This document shows, in pieces, positions 44,206 through 51,868 of a stretch of 64,000 bases of DNA. Positions within the stretch are counted from its first letter, which is position 1, and every line of letters starts with the position of its first letter. The stretch lies in assembly GCF_020831365.1 (NCBI RefSeq), contig NZ_JAJHPV010000020.1:248001-312000 (forward strand), written 5' to 3'. Position numbers and translations under genes: made by a program. This stretch comes from Massilia agrisoli. Lineage in GTDB: Bacteria; Pseudomonadota; Gammaproteobacteria; Burkholderiales; Burkholderiaceae_D. The notes under the pieces were generated by a model. That model worked only from the letters and a program-made list of their open reading frames with translations, searched no databases and was not told the origin of the DNA.

Positions 44206-45636
44206 TTATACTCCGCAGTAAGCCGTCTTCACTGTCGTAAAGAACTCGGCGGCGTAGGTGCCTTGCTCGCGCGAACCGTAGCTCGATCCCTTGCTGCCGC
44301 CGAATGGCACGTGGTAGTCGACGCCGGCCGTCGGCACGTTGACCATCACCATGCCGGCTTGCGCATGGCGCTTGAAGTGGGTGGCGTGCTTCAGCGATTG
44401 CGTGACGATGCCGCTCGATAGGCCGAACTGCGTGTCGTTGGCCAGGGCCAGCGCGTGTTCGTAGTTGTCGGCCCGGATCACGCTGGCGACCGGGCCGAAG
44501 ATTTCCTCGCGGCTGATGCGCATGTCGTTGCTGCAGTCGGTGAACAGCGCAGGACGCAGGTAGAAGCCCGGCGTTGCGCATTCGATGCGTTCGCCGCCAA
44601 ATGCCAGTGTCGCGCCTTCGTCCTTGCCGATGCGGATGTAGTCCAGGTCCTGGTCGAGCTGGCTTTGGTCGACGACCGGGCCGATGTCCGTGCCGGCCGC
44701 GAGTGCGTCGCCTATCGTCAGGCTTGCCAGCTTTTCTTTTACTGCGGCCACAAATGCCGGGTAGATGCCTTTCTCTACGATCAGGCGGCTCGACGCGGTG
44801 CAGCGTTGGCCGGTGGAGTAGAACGAACCCTGCACGGCGCAGTTCACTGCCGTTGCCAGGTCGGCGTCGTTCAGCACCACCATGGGGTTCTTGCCGCCCA
44901 TTTCCAACTGCATCTTGGCCAGGCGGCCAATCGCCGCCTGCGCAACCTTCGCTCCGGTTCCCACTGAACCCGTGAAGCTGATCGCATTGACGCGGCGGTC
45001 ATTGAGGAAGGCCTGGCCGACCACGCTGCCGCGGCCCATCACCAGGTTAAACACGCCATTCGGCAAGCCCGCGCGGCTGATGATTTCTGCCAGGGCCCAG
45101 GCGCTGCCGGGCACGAGTTCCGCCGGTTTCAGCAGTACGCAGTTGCCGTAGGCGAGGGCGGGGGCGATCTTCCATGCAGGAATCGCGATCGGGAAGTTCC
45201 ATGGCGCGATGATGCCGACCACGCCTACCGGTTCGCGCGTGATCTCGATGTCGAGGTTCGGTCGTACGGACGGCAGCTTGTCGCCGCGCAGGCGCAGGCA
45301 TTCCTGGGCAAAAAACTTGAAGATGGCGCCGGCACGGGCCGCTTCGCCGATGCCTTCGACGCGGGTCTTGCCTTCCTCACGCGACAGCAGTGTGCCAAGT
45401 TCTTCCTTGCGGGCGATGATTTCGGTGCCGATCTTGTCGAGCGCGTCGGCGCGCATCTGGATGTTCGACAAGGCCCAGCCAGGCGCAGCCGCAGCGGCCA
45501 CGGCAATGGCCAGCTGCGCTTGCTGTGCATCGGCCTGCGCGTAGTGGCCGATGACGTCGTTCGTGTTCGATGGGTTGATGTTCGCGGTGCTGCTTGCACC
45601 GTCCAGCCAGGCGCCGTCGATATAGTTCTGCTTCAT
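44206..45636 (-). CDS. Aldehyde dehydrogenase, alpha-ketoglutaric semialdehyde type
   Basis: The 476-residue NAD(P)-dependent enzyme has the catalytic Cys in STGQRCTASSR at about residue 278, Glu in LEMGGKNPM, the IAPWNFPIAIPAWK motif and the C-terminal DYHVPFGGSKGSSYGSREQG. The last pattern and SFYSTGQRCTASS are typical of alpha-ketoglutaric semialdehyde dehydrogenases used in sugar and hydroxyproline breakdown, which suits the neighbouring amylase. The ATG at 45636 follows GGACAAC; a longer open frame upstream is inside the amylase gene. Substrate specificity is inferred. Confidence 0.9.
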   Translation of the reverse strand: MKQNYIDGAWLDGASSTANINPSNTNDVIGHYAQADAQQAQLAIAVAAAAAPGWALSNIQMRADALDKIGTEIIARKEELGTLLSREEGKTRVEGIGEAARAGAIFKFFAQECLRLRGDKLPSVRPNLDIEITREPVGVVGIIAPWNFPIAIPAWKIAPALAYGNCVLLKPAELVPGSAWALAEIISRAGLPNGVFNLVMGRGSVVGQAFLNDRRVNAISFTGSVGTGAKVAQAAIGRLAKMQLEMGGKNPMVVLNDADLATAVNCAVQGSFYSTGQRCTASSRLIVEKGIYPAFVAAVKEKLASLTIGDALAAGTDIGPVVDQSQLDQDLDYIRIGKDEGATLAFGGERIECATPGFYLRPALFTDCSNDMRISREEIFGPVASVIRADNYEHALALANDTQFGLSSGIVTQSLKHATHFKRHAQAGMVMVNVPTAGVDYHVPFGGSKGSSYGSREQGTYAAEFFTTVKTAYCGV

Positions 45637-45644
45637 TGTTGTCC

Positions 45645-46976
45645 TTATTTTTTTGTGTCGATCTTCCAGGTCCAGGCCGCCATGGTCTTGCGCGCCTTGG
45701 CGCCACCGAGGGTGTACTGCTGCGGGACGGCGGATACATTGGCGACGACGGTCACGCTGTTGCCATCCAGCTTGCGGCGGTAGGCAATGACCTTGTCGTT
45801 GGCGGTGTCGATAAATTCCAGCGTGCCGCCGTACTGGCCATTCCACAGGGCCTTGTTGTCTTTTTTAAGCTTGAGCAGGTCGCGGTAGAAACCTTCGAGC
45901 GGGTAGTCTTTCCAGTCGATCTGGTCCTTCTCGAAGAAGGCGAGGCGTTTGTCGAGGCCCGATTCCTGGCCACTGTAGATCAGCGGCATGCCAGGCAGGG
46001 TGGCGGCAAGCACGGCCATCGTCTTGAACGCTGGGCCGTACAGCTCGGTGTCGCTGCCTTGCCAGGAGTTGAAGTCGTGGTTGTTGGTGAAGCGCATGCG
46101 GTAGGCGTGCGCAGGGAACACTTTGTCCGGGTGCGTGAACACGCGCTTGAGTTCGTCCGCGTCAGCCTTGCCTTTGGCGACTTGTTTCATGACATCGGCC
46201 AGGTCCCAGCCATAGGTCATGTCAAAGGCTTGCTCGTGCAGTTTCGGTTCGGCCCACTCGGCCAGCATGAACATCGGCTTGATCTTGTCGAGCTCGGCGC
46301 GCGCCTGGTTCCAGAAGGGAATCGGGAGCAGGCCGGCGACGTCGCAGCGGAAACCGTCGATGCCGGCTTCGCGCACCCAGAAGCCCATCGCGTCGGTCAT
46401 TGCCTTCCAGACTTCCGGCTTGCTGTAGTCGAGGGCCACAACGTCTGTCCAGTATTCGGGTTCCGGGCCTTCATTGAAGGTGACCGGGTAGATTTCACCC
46501 TTTTCGTTCTTTTTATACCAGTCGTTGTGCTGCGTTACCCACGGGTTATCCCAGGCGGTGTGGTTGGCTACCCAGTCGAGGATGACGCGCATGCCGAGTC
46601 CGTGCGCTTGATCGACCAGGCGCTTCATGTCGGCCATGGTGCCGAATTCCGGATTGACGGCGGTGTAATCGCGCACCGCGTAGTAGCTGCCAAGCTTTCC
46701 CTTGCGGTTTTTTTCTCCAATCGGTTGCACCGGCATTAACCACAGGATGTCGACGCCCATCTTTTTTAGCCGCGGAAGGTGGGCGGCGAACGCATTTAAC
46801 GTGCCTTCTTTCGTATATTGGCGTATGTTAACTTCATAGATGTTCGCGTCGCGCGACCATTCAAGATGTTTTACCGCTGCGGGGACATGGGATGAAGGCG
46901 TTTGCGCATGGACTAGCGGGGCGGCAGCGCACAGCGCAATAATGAGGGAAGCGAGGGGGCGTGCGGCGAATCTCAT
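45645..46976 (-). CDS. Periplasmic GH13 alpha-amylase
   Basis: The 443-residue protein has a signal peptide (about residues 1-24, ending ALCAAAPLVHAQ) and a GH13 barrel: DWVANHTAWDNPW (region I), GIDGFRCDVAG with the nucleophile Asp at about 212 (region II), MLAEWAEP with the acid Glu at about 240 (region III) and FTNNHDFNSW with the stabilising Asp (region IV). It probably hydrolyses maltooligosaccharides in the periplasm. The ATG at 46976 is chosen; a GTG 9 bp upstream is possible. It is the first gene of the run leading to the dehydrogenase. Confidence 0.92.
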   Translation of the reverse strand: MRFAARPLASLIIALCAAAPLVHAQTPSSHVPAAVKHLEWSRDANIYEVNIRQYTKEGTLNAFAAHLPRLKKMGVDILWLMPVQPIGEKNRKGKLGSYYAVRDYTAVNPEFGTMADMKRLVDQAHGLGMRVILDWVANHTAWDNPWVTQHNDWYKKNEKGEIYPVTFNEGPEPEYWTDVVALDYSKPEVWKAMTDAMGFWVREAGIDGFRCDVAGLLPIPFWNQARAELDKIKPMFMLAEWAEPKLHEQAFDMTYGWDLADVMKQVAKGKADADELKRVFTHPDKVFPAHAYRMRFTNNHDFNSWQGSDTELYGPAFKTMAVLAATLPGMPLIYSGQESGLDKRLAFFEKDQIDWKDYPLEGFYRDLLKLKKDNKALWNGQYGGTLEFIDTANDKVIAYRRKLDGNSVTVVANVSAVPQQYTLGGAKARKTMAAWTWKIDTKK

Positions 46977-47190
46977 CTGTGTCACTTTCTGTCAGCAGTA
47001 AAAGAAATAGTTGCGGTGAGAATAATACACGCTGCCAGACGCACGGCAGAGGGAAGATGAGGCCAGCCTGCCTATTGGCCAGTCGAGCTTGGTTTAAAGC
47101 AAGCTGCGCTTATGTGTGGTAACTGACGGAACTCAGGTAGAAATTGAGGGATAAAGGGGCATGTCGAAAGATTAACTCCGGATCACTGTC

Positions 47191-48090
47191 ATGAAAGCAT
47201 CCTGCCTAGTTGTCGCCGCCTTCAGCGCTTGCGCTGGGCTGGCGCATGCCGAGTCGCCCGTTGCGGTTTTCGGATTGTTGGAAACGGACGCCGTGGCCGA
47301 TAGTGTCTGTACTGATTGCGCTCCGCAAATCGACAGTATCTCCGTGTTGAATCCCTATAGTTTCCGATACCTGAGCTTGCTCGAAGTGGGTGAGGCATTC
47401 GAGGGCGTTTCCGAGGCGCCGTTCGCGCTTGGCGCCAGGCGCGAGGGAAAGCGCATCACTGGTAGCGTCCAGTATTACAGCCGGGAAAACGATAGCGTTT
47501 CGCAAGCGAGTCGTTATGGCCTCATCGATTCGCGCGGCAATGCTTCCGGCAATCGCGCATGGGGCATGTCCCTGGGCCTCGAACGCGGCGGGGTCACGCT
47601 GCGCATCGCGCACCAGAACAAGAACGTCGCCAAAGTGATTCCAAATATGTCGCTCGGCAATAACCTGTCTGCGAAGAACAGCGTCATTGCCGCGAACATC
47701 AAGATTGGCATCGCCAAGGCCTATGCCGCCTACAGCGCCAGCCGTGGCTGGGGCAGTTCGCCGTTGTGGAACCCGGATAATCCGTATGGCGCCTCGCTCA
47801 GCGCGACGCCATCGACCGACAGCCGCGACAAGCTGGTCGGCATCGCGTTGCCAATGGGCGATACCACCTTCCTGGCTTCGTTTATCCGCAAGAATGACCG
47901 TGATCTCGCCAATCATGACGCGGACCAGTTCGCGCTCGGCGCTACCTACGCGGTGTCGCGCCGCACCGATTTCTACACCACCTGTTCGGTGACGAAGATC
48001 CGCAATATCGCCGGGCAGGCCATCCACAGTTCAGTTATGCCGGGCAGCAAAAACGCTGCCATTAATGTCGGCATGCGGCACGCTTTCTGA
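47191..48090 (+). CDS. Gram-negative porin, short form
   Basis: The 299-residue protein has a signal peptide (1-20, SACAGLAHA) and ends in MRHAF, with the C-terminal Phe needed for BamA-dependent outer-membrane assembly. Features of general betaproteobacterial porins include VAVFGLLETDAVA at the start and FALGATYAVSRRTDFYTTC near the end. It is shorter than the usual 340-400 residues, with an abbreviated N-terminal loop region, and has unusual cysteines (CTDCAP). It diverges from the amylase gene across 214 bp that hold no other gene, possibly linking sugar uptake to amylase. Confidence 0.82.
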   Translation: MKASCLVVAAFSACAGLAHAESPVAVFGLLETDAVADSVCTDCAPQIDSISVLNPYSFRYLSLLEVGEAFEGVSEAPFALGARREGKRITGSVQYYSRENDSVSQASRYGLIDSRGNASGNRAWGMSLGLERGGVTLRIAHQNKNVAKVIPNMSLGNNLSAKNSVIAANIKIGIAKAYAAYSASRGWGSSPLWNPDNPYGASLSATPSTDSRDKLVGIALPMGDTTFLASFIRKNDRDLANHDADQFALGATYAVSRRTDFYTTCSVTKIRNIAGQAIHSSVMPGSKNAAINVGMRHAF

Positions 48091-48166
48091 TTGCCTTTGT
48101 GCGCCGCATTGCGGCAAGAAAGCGTAGTCTCTTTTAACACATCCACTCACCATCGTTGGAGGCAGT

Positions 48167-48622
48167 ATGTCTGGCAATAGCACATTAGATCCTGATAATT
48201 TCCCCGAAAGCCCGGACCGCGTCGTTGGGCGCGGCCACGGAACCGGCGCGCTGGGCCCGAGCGATTCGTCCGACAGCGGTAGCGATATTGCCGGTGGGGG
48301 CGGGCTGGGCCTGGACCTGGAGCGGACCGAGGCGCTTGACCTCGGCGAAGGCACGACCTCCGACCTGGACACCAGCAGCGCCGGCGGTTCCGCCGGCCCG
48401 GACGTTGGCGACGCCAACCTGGACAGCGACAGTGATTCCGGCGGTACCGGCGAGCGCGCATCTGCCGGGCGCGATACCGTCGCGCGCGACGGCGCCGACA
48501 TCGATGTCGATCATATCGAGACGATGCCGACAGACTCCCTTAGCGAGGAGGATATTGATTTCCTCGGCAGTGCACCGCCGGGCGAGGATACCGGCCGCCG
48601 CGGGGACGCAGGCCGTCGATAA
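48167..48622 (+). CDS. Acidic low-complexity protein, function unknown
   Basis: The 151-residue product is very rich in Asp, Gly, Ser and Thr, with a repeated LDSDSDSGGTGER and LDLGEGTTSDLD type sequence and no Cys, and it is likely disordered. The N-terminus MSGNSTLDPDNFPESPDR resembles a family I recall in Massilia genomes, sometimes labelled as a chemotaxis protein without evidence. A GGAGGCAGT site precedes the ATG. It is followed by a strong terminator. The function is unknown. Confidence 0.8.
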   Translation: MSGNSTLDPDNFPESPDRVVGRGHGTGALGPSDSSDSGSDIAGGGGLGLDLERTEALDLGEGTTSDLDTSSAGGSAGPDVGDANLDSDSDSGGTGERASAGRDTVARDGADIDVDHIETMPTDSLSEEDIDFLGSAPPGEDTGRRGDAGRR

Positions 48623-48638
48623 AAGCTTGCCGTAAACG

Positions 48639-48677
48639 ACGCCAGGCCGCGCAAACTTGCGCAGCCTGGCGTTTTTA
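48639..48677. terminator. Terminator between the acidic protein and dienelactone hydrolase genes
   Basis: CGCCAGG pairs with CCTGGCG, with an inner GCGCAA/TTGCGC stem, followed by TTTTT on the plus strand. The converging genes end at 48622 and 48689. Confidence 0.85.
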
Positions 48678-48688
48678 CGTGTGCCTGG

Positions 48689-49573
48689 TCAGGCCAGGTG
48701 TTTTTTGAAGAAGTCGATCGTGCGTTGCCATGCAAGCTTGGCGGCGGCTTCGTCGTAGCGCGGGGTGGTGTCGTTGTTGAAGCCGTGCTGGGTGCCCGGA
48801 TAGATGAAGTGCTGGTAGTCCACCTTGTTGGCCTTCAGTGCCGCTTCATAGGCAGGCCAGCCTGCCAGGATGCGCTCGTCGTGCTCGGCATCATGGATCA
48901 AGAGTGGCGCCTTGATTTTCTTGACGTCCGCCGCCGGTGCCTGCTGGCCATAGAATGGCACGGCTGCGTCGAGGTCGGGCAGCACTGTCGCGAGATAGTT
49001 GGCAATGCCGCCGCCGTAGCAGAATCCGACCACGCCCACGTTCCCGGTGGCGTTGGGAAGCTTTTCCAAGACCTTGGTCGCTTCGACAAAGTCGGCGCGC
49101 GTTTTTGTCTGGTCCAGCTTGCCGAACAGCTCGCGGGCCTTGTCTTCGTCGCCAGGGTAGCCGCCAAGCGGGAACAGTGCGTCCGGTGCGAAGGCGATAA
49201 AGCCTTCCAGCGCGACGCGGCGCGCGATGTCTTCAATATGCGGATTCAGTCCGCGGTTTTCGTGCACGACCAGTACAGCCGCCAGTTTGCCCTTGGCATT
49301 GGCAGGCTGGACCAGGTAGCCGCGCATTTCGCCGTAGCCATTTGGCGACGGGTAAGTGACATAGTTGGCTTTGATGCGTGTATCCGTTGGTGCTACCTGC
49401 TGGGCGGCCCAGCTGGGGGAAAGCGCAGCGAGCAAACTGGCGGCAGTGGCGCCGCCGACCGCATAACGGCTGGCCGAGGACAAGAAGCCGCGGCGGTCAA
49501 TCTGGCCGTGTACATACTGGTCAAACAGTTTCAGTACTTCTGGATCAAAGTCGTTTGCGGTCTTGCGGGTCAT
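48689..49573 (-). CDS. Exported dienelactone hydrolase-family protein (Tat signal)
   Basis: This 294-residue alpha/beta hydrolase has a twin-arginine signal (RRGFLSSASRYAVGGATAAS), then VVHENRGLNPHIED, the nucleophile Cys in VVGFCYGGGIA at about residue 184, Asp in IHDAEHDERI and His in GTQHGFNN, forming the Cys-Asp-His triad. It is of the YghX/dienelactone hydrolase type found in the periplasm. The start at 49573 is set by the conserved MTRKTANDFDPEV N-terminus; a longer frame upstream is not supported. Confidence 0.9.
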   Translation of the reverse strand: MTRKTANDFDPEVLKLFDQYVHGQIDRRGFLSSASRYAVGGATAASLLAALSPSWAAQQVAPTDTRIKANYVTYPSPNGYGEMRGYLVQPANAKGKLAAVLVVHENRGLNPHIEDIARRVALEGFIAFAPDALFPLGGYPGDEDKARELFGKLDQTKTRADFVEATKVLEKLPNATGNVGVVGFCYGGGIANYLATVLPDLDAAVPFYGQQAPAADVKKIKAPLLIHDAEHDERILAGWPAYEAALKANKVDYQHFIYPGTQHGFNNDTTPRYDEAAAKLAWQRTIDFFKKHLA

Positions 49574-49710
49574 TGCCGGTCTCCTTGTTATTGGTCGGAT
49601 TCTCAGGACTGTTGCTCTGCATGAGAAGCGATCATAACGCGGTTTCAATTCGCTCGCGCACGGGAGGCGATGCGAGGTGAGCCGGAGATGTGGTCTACTA
49701 CTGCCCGGGC

Positions 49711-49923
49711 TTAGTGCGCTTTCGACAGGATCAGCAGCCAGCGGCTGAACAGCAGGATCTCGACGTGGCCAGGCTCGACGCCGGTATCGCATTCGATGAA
49801 CGGGTTGACCGCGTAGAAGCGCTTGCGGAAGTCACGCGTCACCAGCATTTCGCGACGGCCGAAGCGCATCATGAATGGGGTTGGGGCGTATTCCATACCG
49901 AAGGTGCTGTTCAAGGTGGTCAT
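49711..49923 (-). CDS. Uncharacterised 70-aa protein under tandem LexA-type boxes
   Basis: The product (MTTLNSTFGMEYAPTPFMMR... ending LFSRWLLILSKAH) matches no family I recognise. A clear AAAGGACC ribosome site precedes the ATG at 49923, and two LexA-type boxes lie 56-90 bp upstream, so it is probably a real, DNA-damage-inducible gene. It is basic in the middle (RFGRREMLVTRDFRKRFY) and hydrophobic near the end, with one Cys. No signal peptide; cytoplasmic. It could be an SOS checkpoint or toxin-like factor, but nothing in the sequence shows which. Confidence 0.7.
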   Translation of the reverse strand: MTTLNSTFGMEYAPTPFMMRFGRREMLVTRDFRKRFYAVNPFIECDTGVEPGHVEILLFSRWLLILSKAH

Positions 49924-49978
49924 GACAAGGTCCTTTAAAGGTTTGCGTTGATCGAGTGGTTCCAGAATAGCACAACCA

Positions 49979-49994
49979 CTGTATAAATCTACAG
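49979..49994. promoter_or_regulatory. LexA box 1 (CTGT-N8-ACAG)
   Basis: CTGTATAAATCTACAG matches the gamma/betaproteobacterial LexA consensus exactly. It overlaps a minus-strand -10-like TATACA and a plus-strand TATAAA, so bound LexA would block a promoter. Confidence 0.8.
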
Positions 49995-49997
49995 TTA

Positions 49998-50013
49998 CTG
50001 TACGAATAAACAG
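49998..50013. promoter_or_regulatory. LexA box 2 (CTGT-N8-ACAG)
   Basis: CTGTACGAATAAACAG follows box 1 with a 19-bp centre-to-centre distance, and is flanked by TTA and GTA as in strong SOS boxes. The tandem arrangement implies tight SOS control of the 70-aa gene, the PAP2 gene, or both. Confidence 0.8.
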
Positions 50014-50053
50014 GTATTTTCAACATGTGTGGTTTTTTGACCAACAACAAGAA

Positions 50054-50779
50054 ATGAATGGCTCTATGAAAGAAATCTATCCTCGCGTCCATAAATTCGT
50101 GGCCGCGCGCCTGACGCCAGGCGAAGAGCTTGGCCTGCATTTCACTGTCGGCATCGCGCTGATGCTGTTTGCCGCCTGGGTGTTCGGCGGCATCGCGGAG
50201 GAGGTGGTCGAAGCCGAAGAAATCACCTTGCTCGATGACTGGCTGGCGCGCTGGTTCAATGCGCGGGCGACGCCAGCGTTCACGCAAGCGATGATGTACA
50301 TTACCCACGCCCACAACACGGCGGGCATGCTGATCATGACCACGGCGCTTGGCGTCTATTTTTACCTGCGCAAAGCGCAATACTGGCTGCTGGCGCTGCT
50401 GGTATCGGTGCCGGGCGGCATGCTCCTGAATGTGATCCTCAAGCATATATTCCAGCGCGCACGGCCGAGCCTGGAGAATCCCCTGCTGACGCTGACGACG
50501 TACAGTTTCCCCAGCGGGCACACTGTCGCGGCCACGCTGTTCTACGGCCTGATCGCCGCCTACCTTGTGTGCCAGAGCAGCCGATGGAAGACCCGTTTCC
50601 TGATCGTGCTTGGCGCCTGCGTGATGGTGGGCCTGGTCGGCCTTAGCCGCATGTATCTTGGCGTGCACTACCTGACCGACGTCCTGGCCGCCATCGCCGA
50701 GGGTTGCGGATGGCTGGCCATCTGTATTACCGGCGTGTCGACCTTGCGTCGGCGCCGCGCGGCACGCGCCACGCGCTGA
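50054..50779 (+). CDS. PAP2-family membrane phosphatase
   Basis: The 241-residue membrane protein has the three acid phosphatase motifs: KHIFQRARP at about residue 129, SFPSGHT at about 152 and SRMYLGVHYLTD at about 198. Five or six hydrophobic helices surround them. These enzymes dephosphorylate undecaprenyl pyrophosphate or phosphatidic/phosphatidylglycerol phosphate at the membrane; the lipid genes nearby fit either role. The start is uncertain among 50027, 50054 and 50066. It diverges from the 70-aa gene across the LexA boxes. Confidence 0.88.
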   Translation: MNGSMKEIYPRVHKFVAARLTPGEELGLHFTVGIALMLFAAWVFGGIAEEVVEAEEITLLDDWLARWFNARATPAFTQAMMYITHAHNTAGMLIMTTALGVYFYLRKAQYWLLALLVSVPGGMLLNVILKHIFQRARPSLENPLLTLTTYSFPSGHTVAATLFYGLIAAYLVCQSSRWKTRFLIVLGACVMVGLVGLSRMYLGVHYLTDVLAAIAEGCGWLAICITGVSTLRRRRAARATR

Positions 50780-50872
50780 CCTTGCCATCCGTGTGGCCTG
50801 TCAACCTGAAGTCGCTGTAATGTTGATACGTTGCGCACGCGGAAACCGCGAGGCGCGTCTTGAGGAGCTTAC

Positions 50873-51709
50873 ATGCGTACCCTGGTCCACCTGTCCGACC
50901 TTCACTTTGGCAGGGTCGATGCCGAACTGCTCGACCCGCTGCGCGACCTGCTACATGGCATCGCGCCCGATGTCGTGGTGGTGTCGGGCGACCTGACCCA
51001 GCGTGCCAAGAGCGAGCAGTTCGAACAGGCGCGGGCGTGGCTCGACACCTTGCCGGGCCCGCAGATCATCGTGCCGGGCAACCACGACATTTCGCTGTAC
51101 AACGTGTTCCGCCGCTTCGTGCTGCCGCTTGACCGCTACAAGCGCTACATCACGGACGAGCTTGAGCCGGTATATATCGACGATGAGATCGCGGTAATGG
51201 GAATTAATACCGCGCGTTCGCTGACCATCAAGGACGGGCGCGTCAACAAGGAGCAGGTGGCGGCAATCCGCGCACGGCTCGGCGGGCTTGACCGGCACAT
51301 CACGCGCATCATTGTGACCCACCATCCGTTTGACCTGCCGGCGCATGCCGACCAGGACGCGCTGGTTGACCGCGCGCCGATGGCGATGCAGGCTTTCTCG
51401 GAATGCGGCGTGGACCTGCTGCTGTCTGGGCACATGCACGCAAGCCATTCGGGCAGCACGGCGGACCGGTACCAGATGAGCGAGTACGCCGCGCTGGTGG
51501 TCCAGGCAGGTACGGCTACATCAACCCGCGGTCGCGGGGAAGTGAACTCCTTTAACGTGGTGCGGGTCGAACATGACAAGGTGGAGGTCGATCGCTACGG
51601 CTGGGATATGGTGGGAAAGATGTTTTCGGTGATGAGTACCGAGAAGTTCCTTCGTTCAGGCAATGTGTGGGCGGCGCATACGGATGGCTTGTACGCCGCA
51701 GGCTTGTAG
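50873..51709 (+). CDS. Calcineurin-like metallophosphoesterase (CpdA/Icc type)
   Basis: The 278-residue protein shows the five metallophosphoesterase blocks: LSDLHFGRV (residue 7 on), VVSGDLTQRA, VPGNHDISL, VTHHPFDLP and LSGHMHASH. The order and length fit class III cyclic-nucleotide or cytoplasmic phosphodiesterases. The substrate (cAMP, phospholipid headgroup or nucleotide) cannot be told from sequence. AGGAGCTTAC precedes the ATG. It ends before a paired repeat shared with the opposite cardiolipin synthase gene. Confidence 0.88.
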   Translation: MRTLVHLSDLHFGRVDAELLDPLRDLLHGIAPDVVVVSGDLTQRAKSEQFEQARAWLDTLPGPQIIVPGNHDISLYNVFRRFVLPLDRYKRYITDELEPVYIDDEIAVMGINTARSLTIKDGRVNKEQVAAIRARLGGLDRHITRIIVTHHPFDLPAHADQDALVDRAPMAMQAFSECGVDLLLSGHMHASHSGSTADRYQMSEYAALVVQAGTATSTRGRGEVNSFNVVRVEHDKVEVDRYGWDMVGKMFSVMSTEKFLRSGNVWAAHTDGLYAAGL

Positions 51710-51717
51710 CGGTGTGG

Positions 51718-51801
51718 GTAGGGCGGGTAAGCGCTTGCGCGCAGCCGCCGTTTTCAGCGTCAACACGGCTCGGCGGGTGCGCTCGCGCTTACCCGCCCTA
51801 C
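51718..51801. terminator. Paired repeat units between convergent genes
   Basis: GTAGGGCGGGTAAGCGC (51718-51734) and GCGCTTACCCGCCCTAC (51785-51801) are exact 17-bp inverted repeats around a GC-rich loop. It is a variant of the CGGATAAGC family and again separates convergent genes (51709 and 51869). A likely bidirectional terminator. Confidence 0.7.
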
Positions 51802-51868
51802 GGGTCACGACAACGCGGGGTCGGCAAGGTATTCAATCCGGCACGCGCCCACGTCCAGTATTTAGGGG

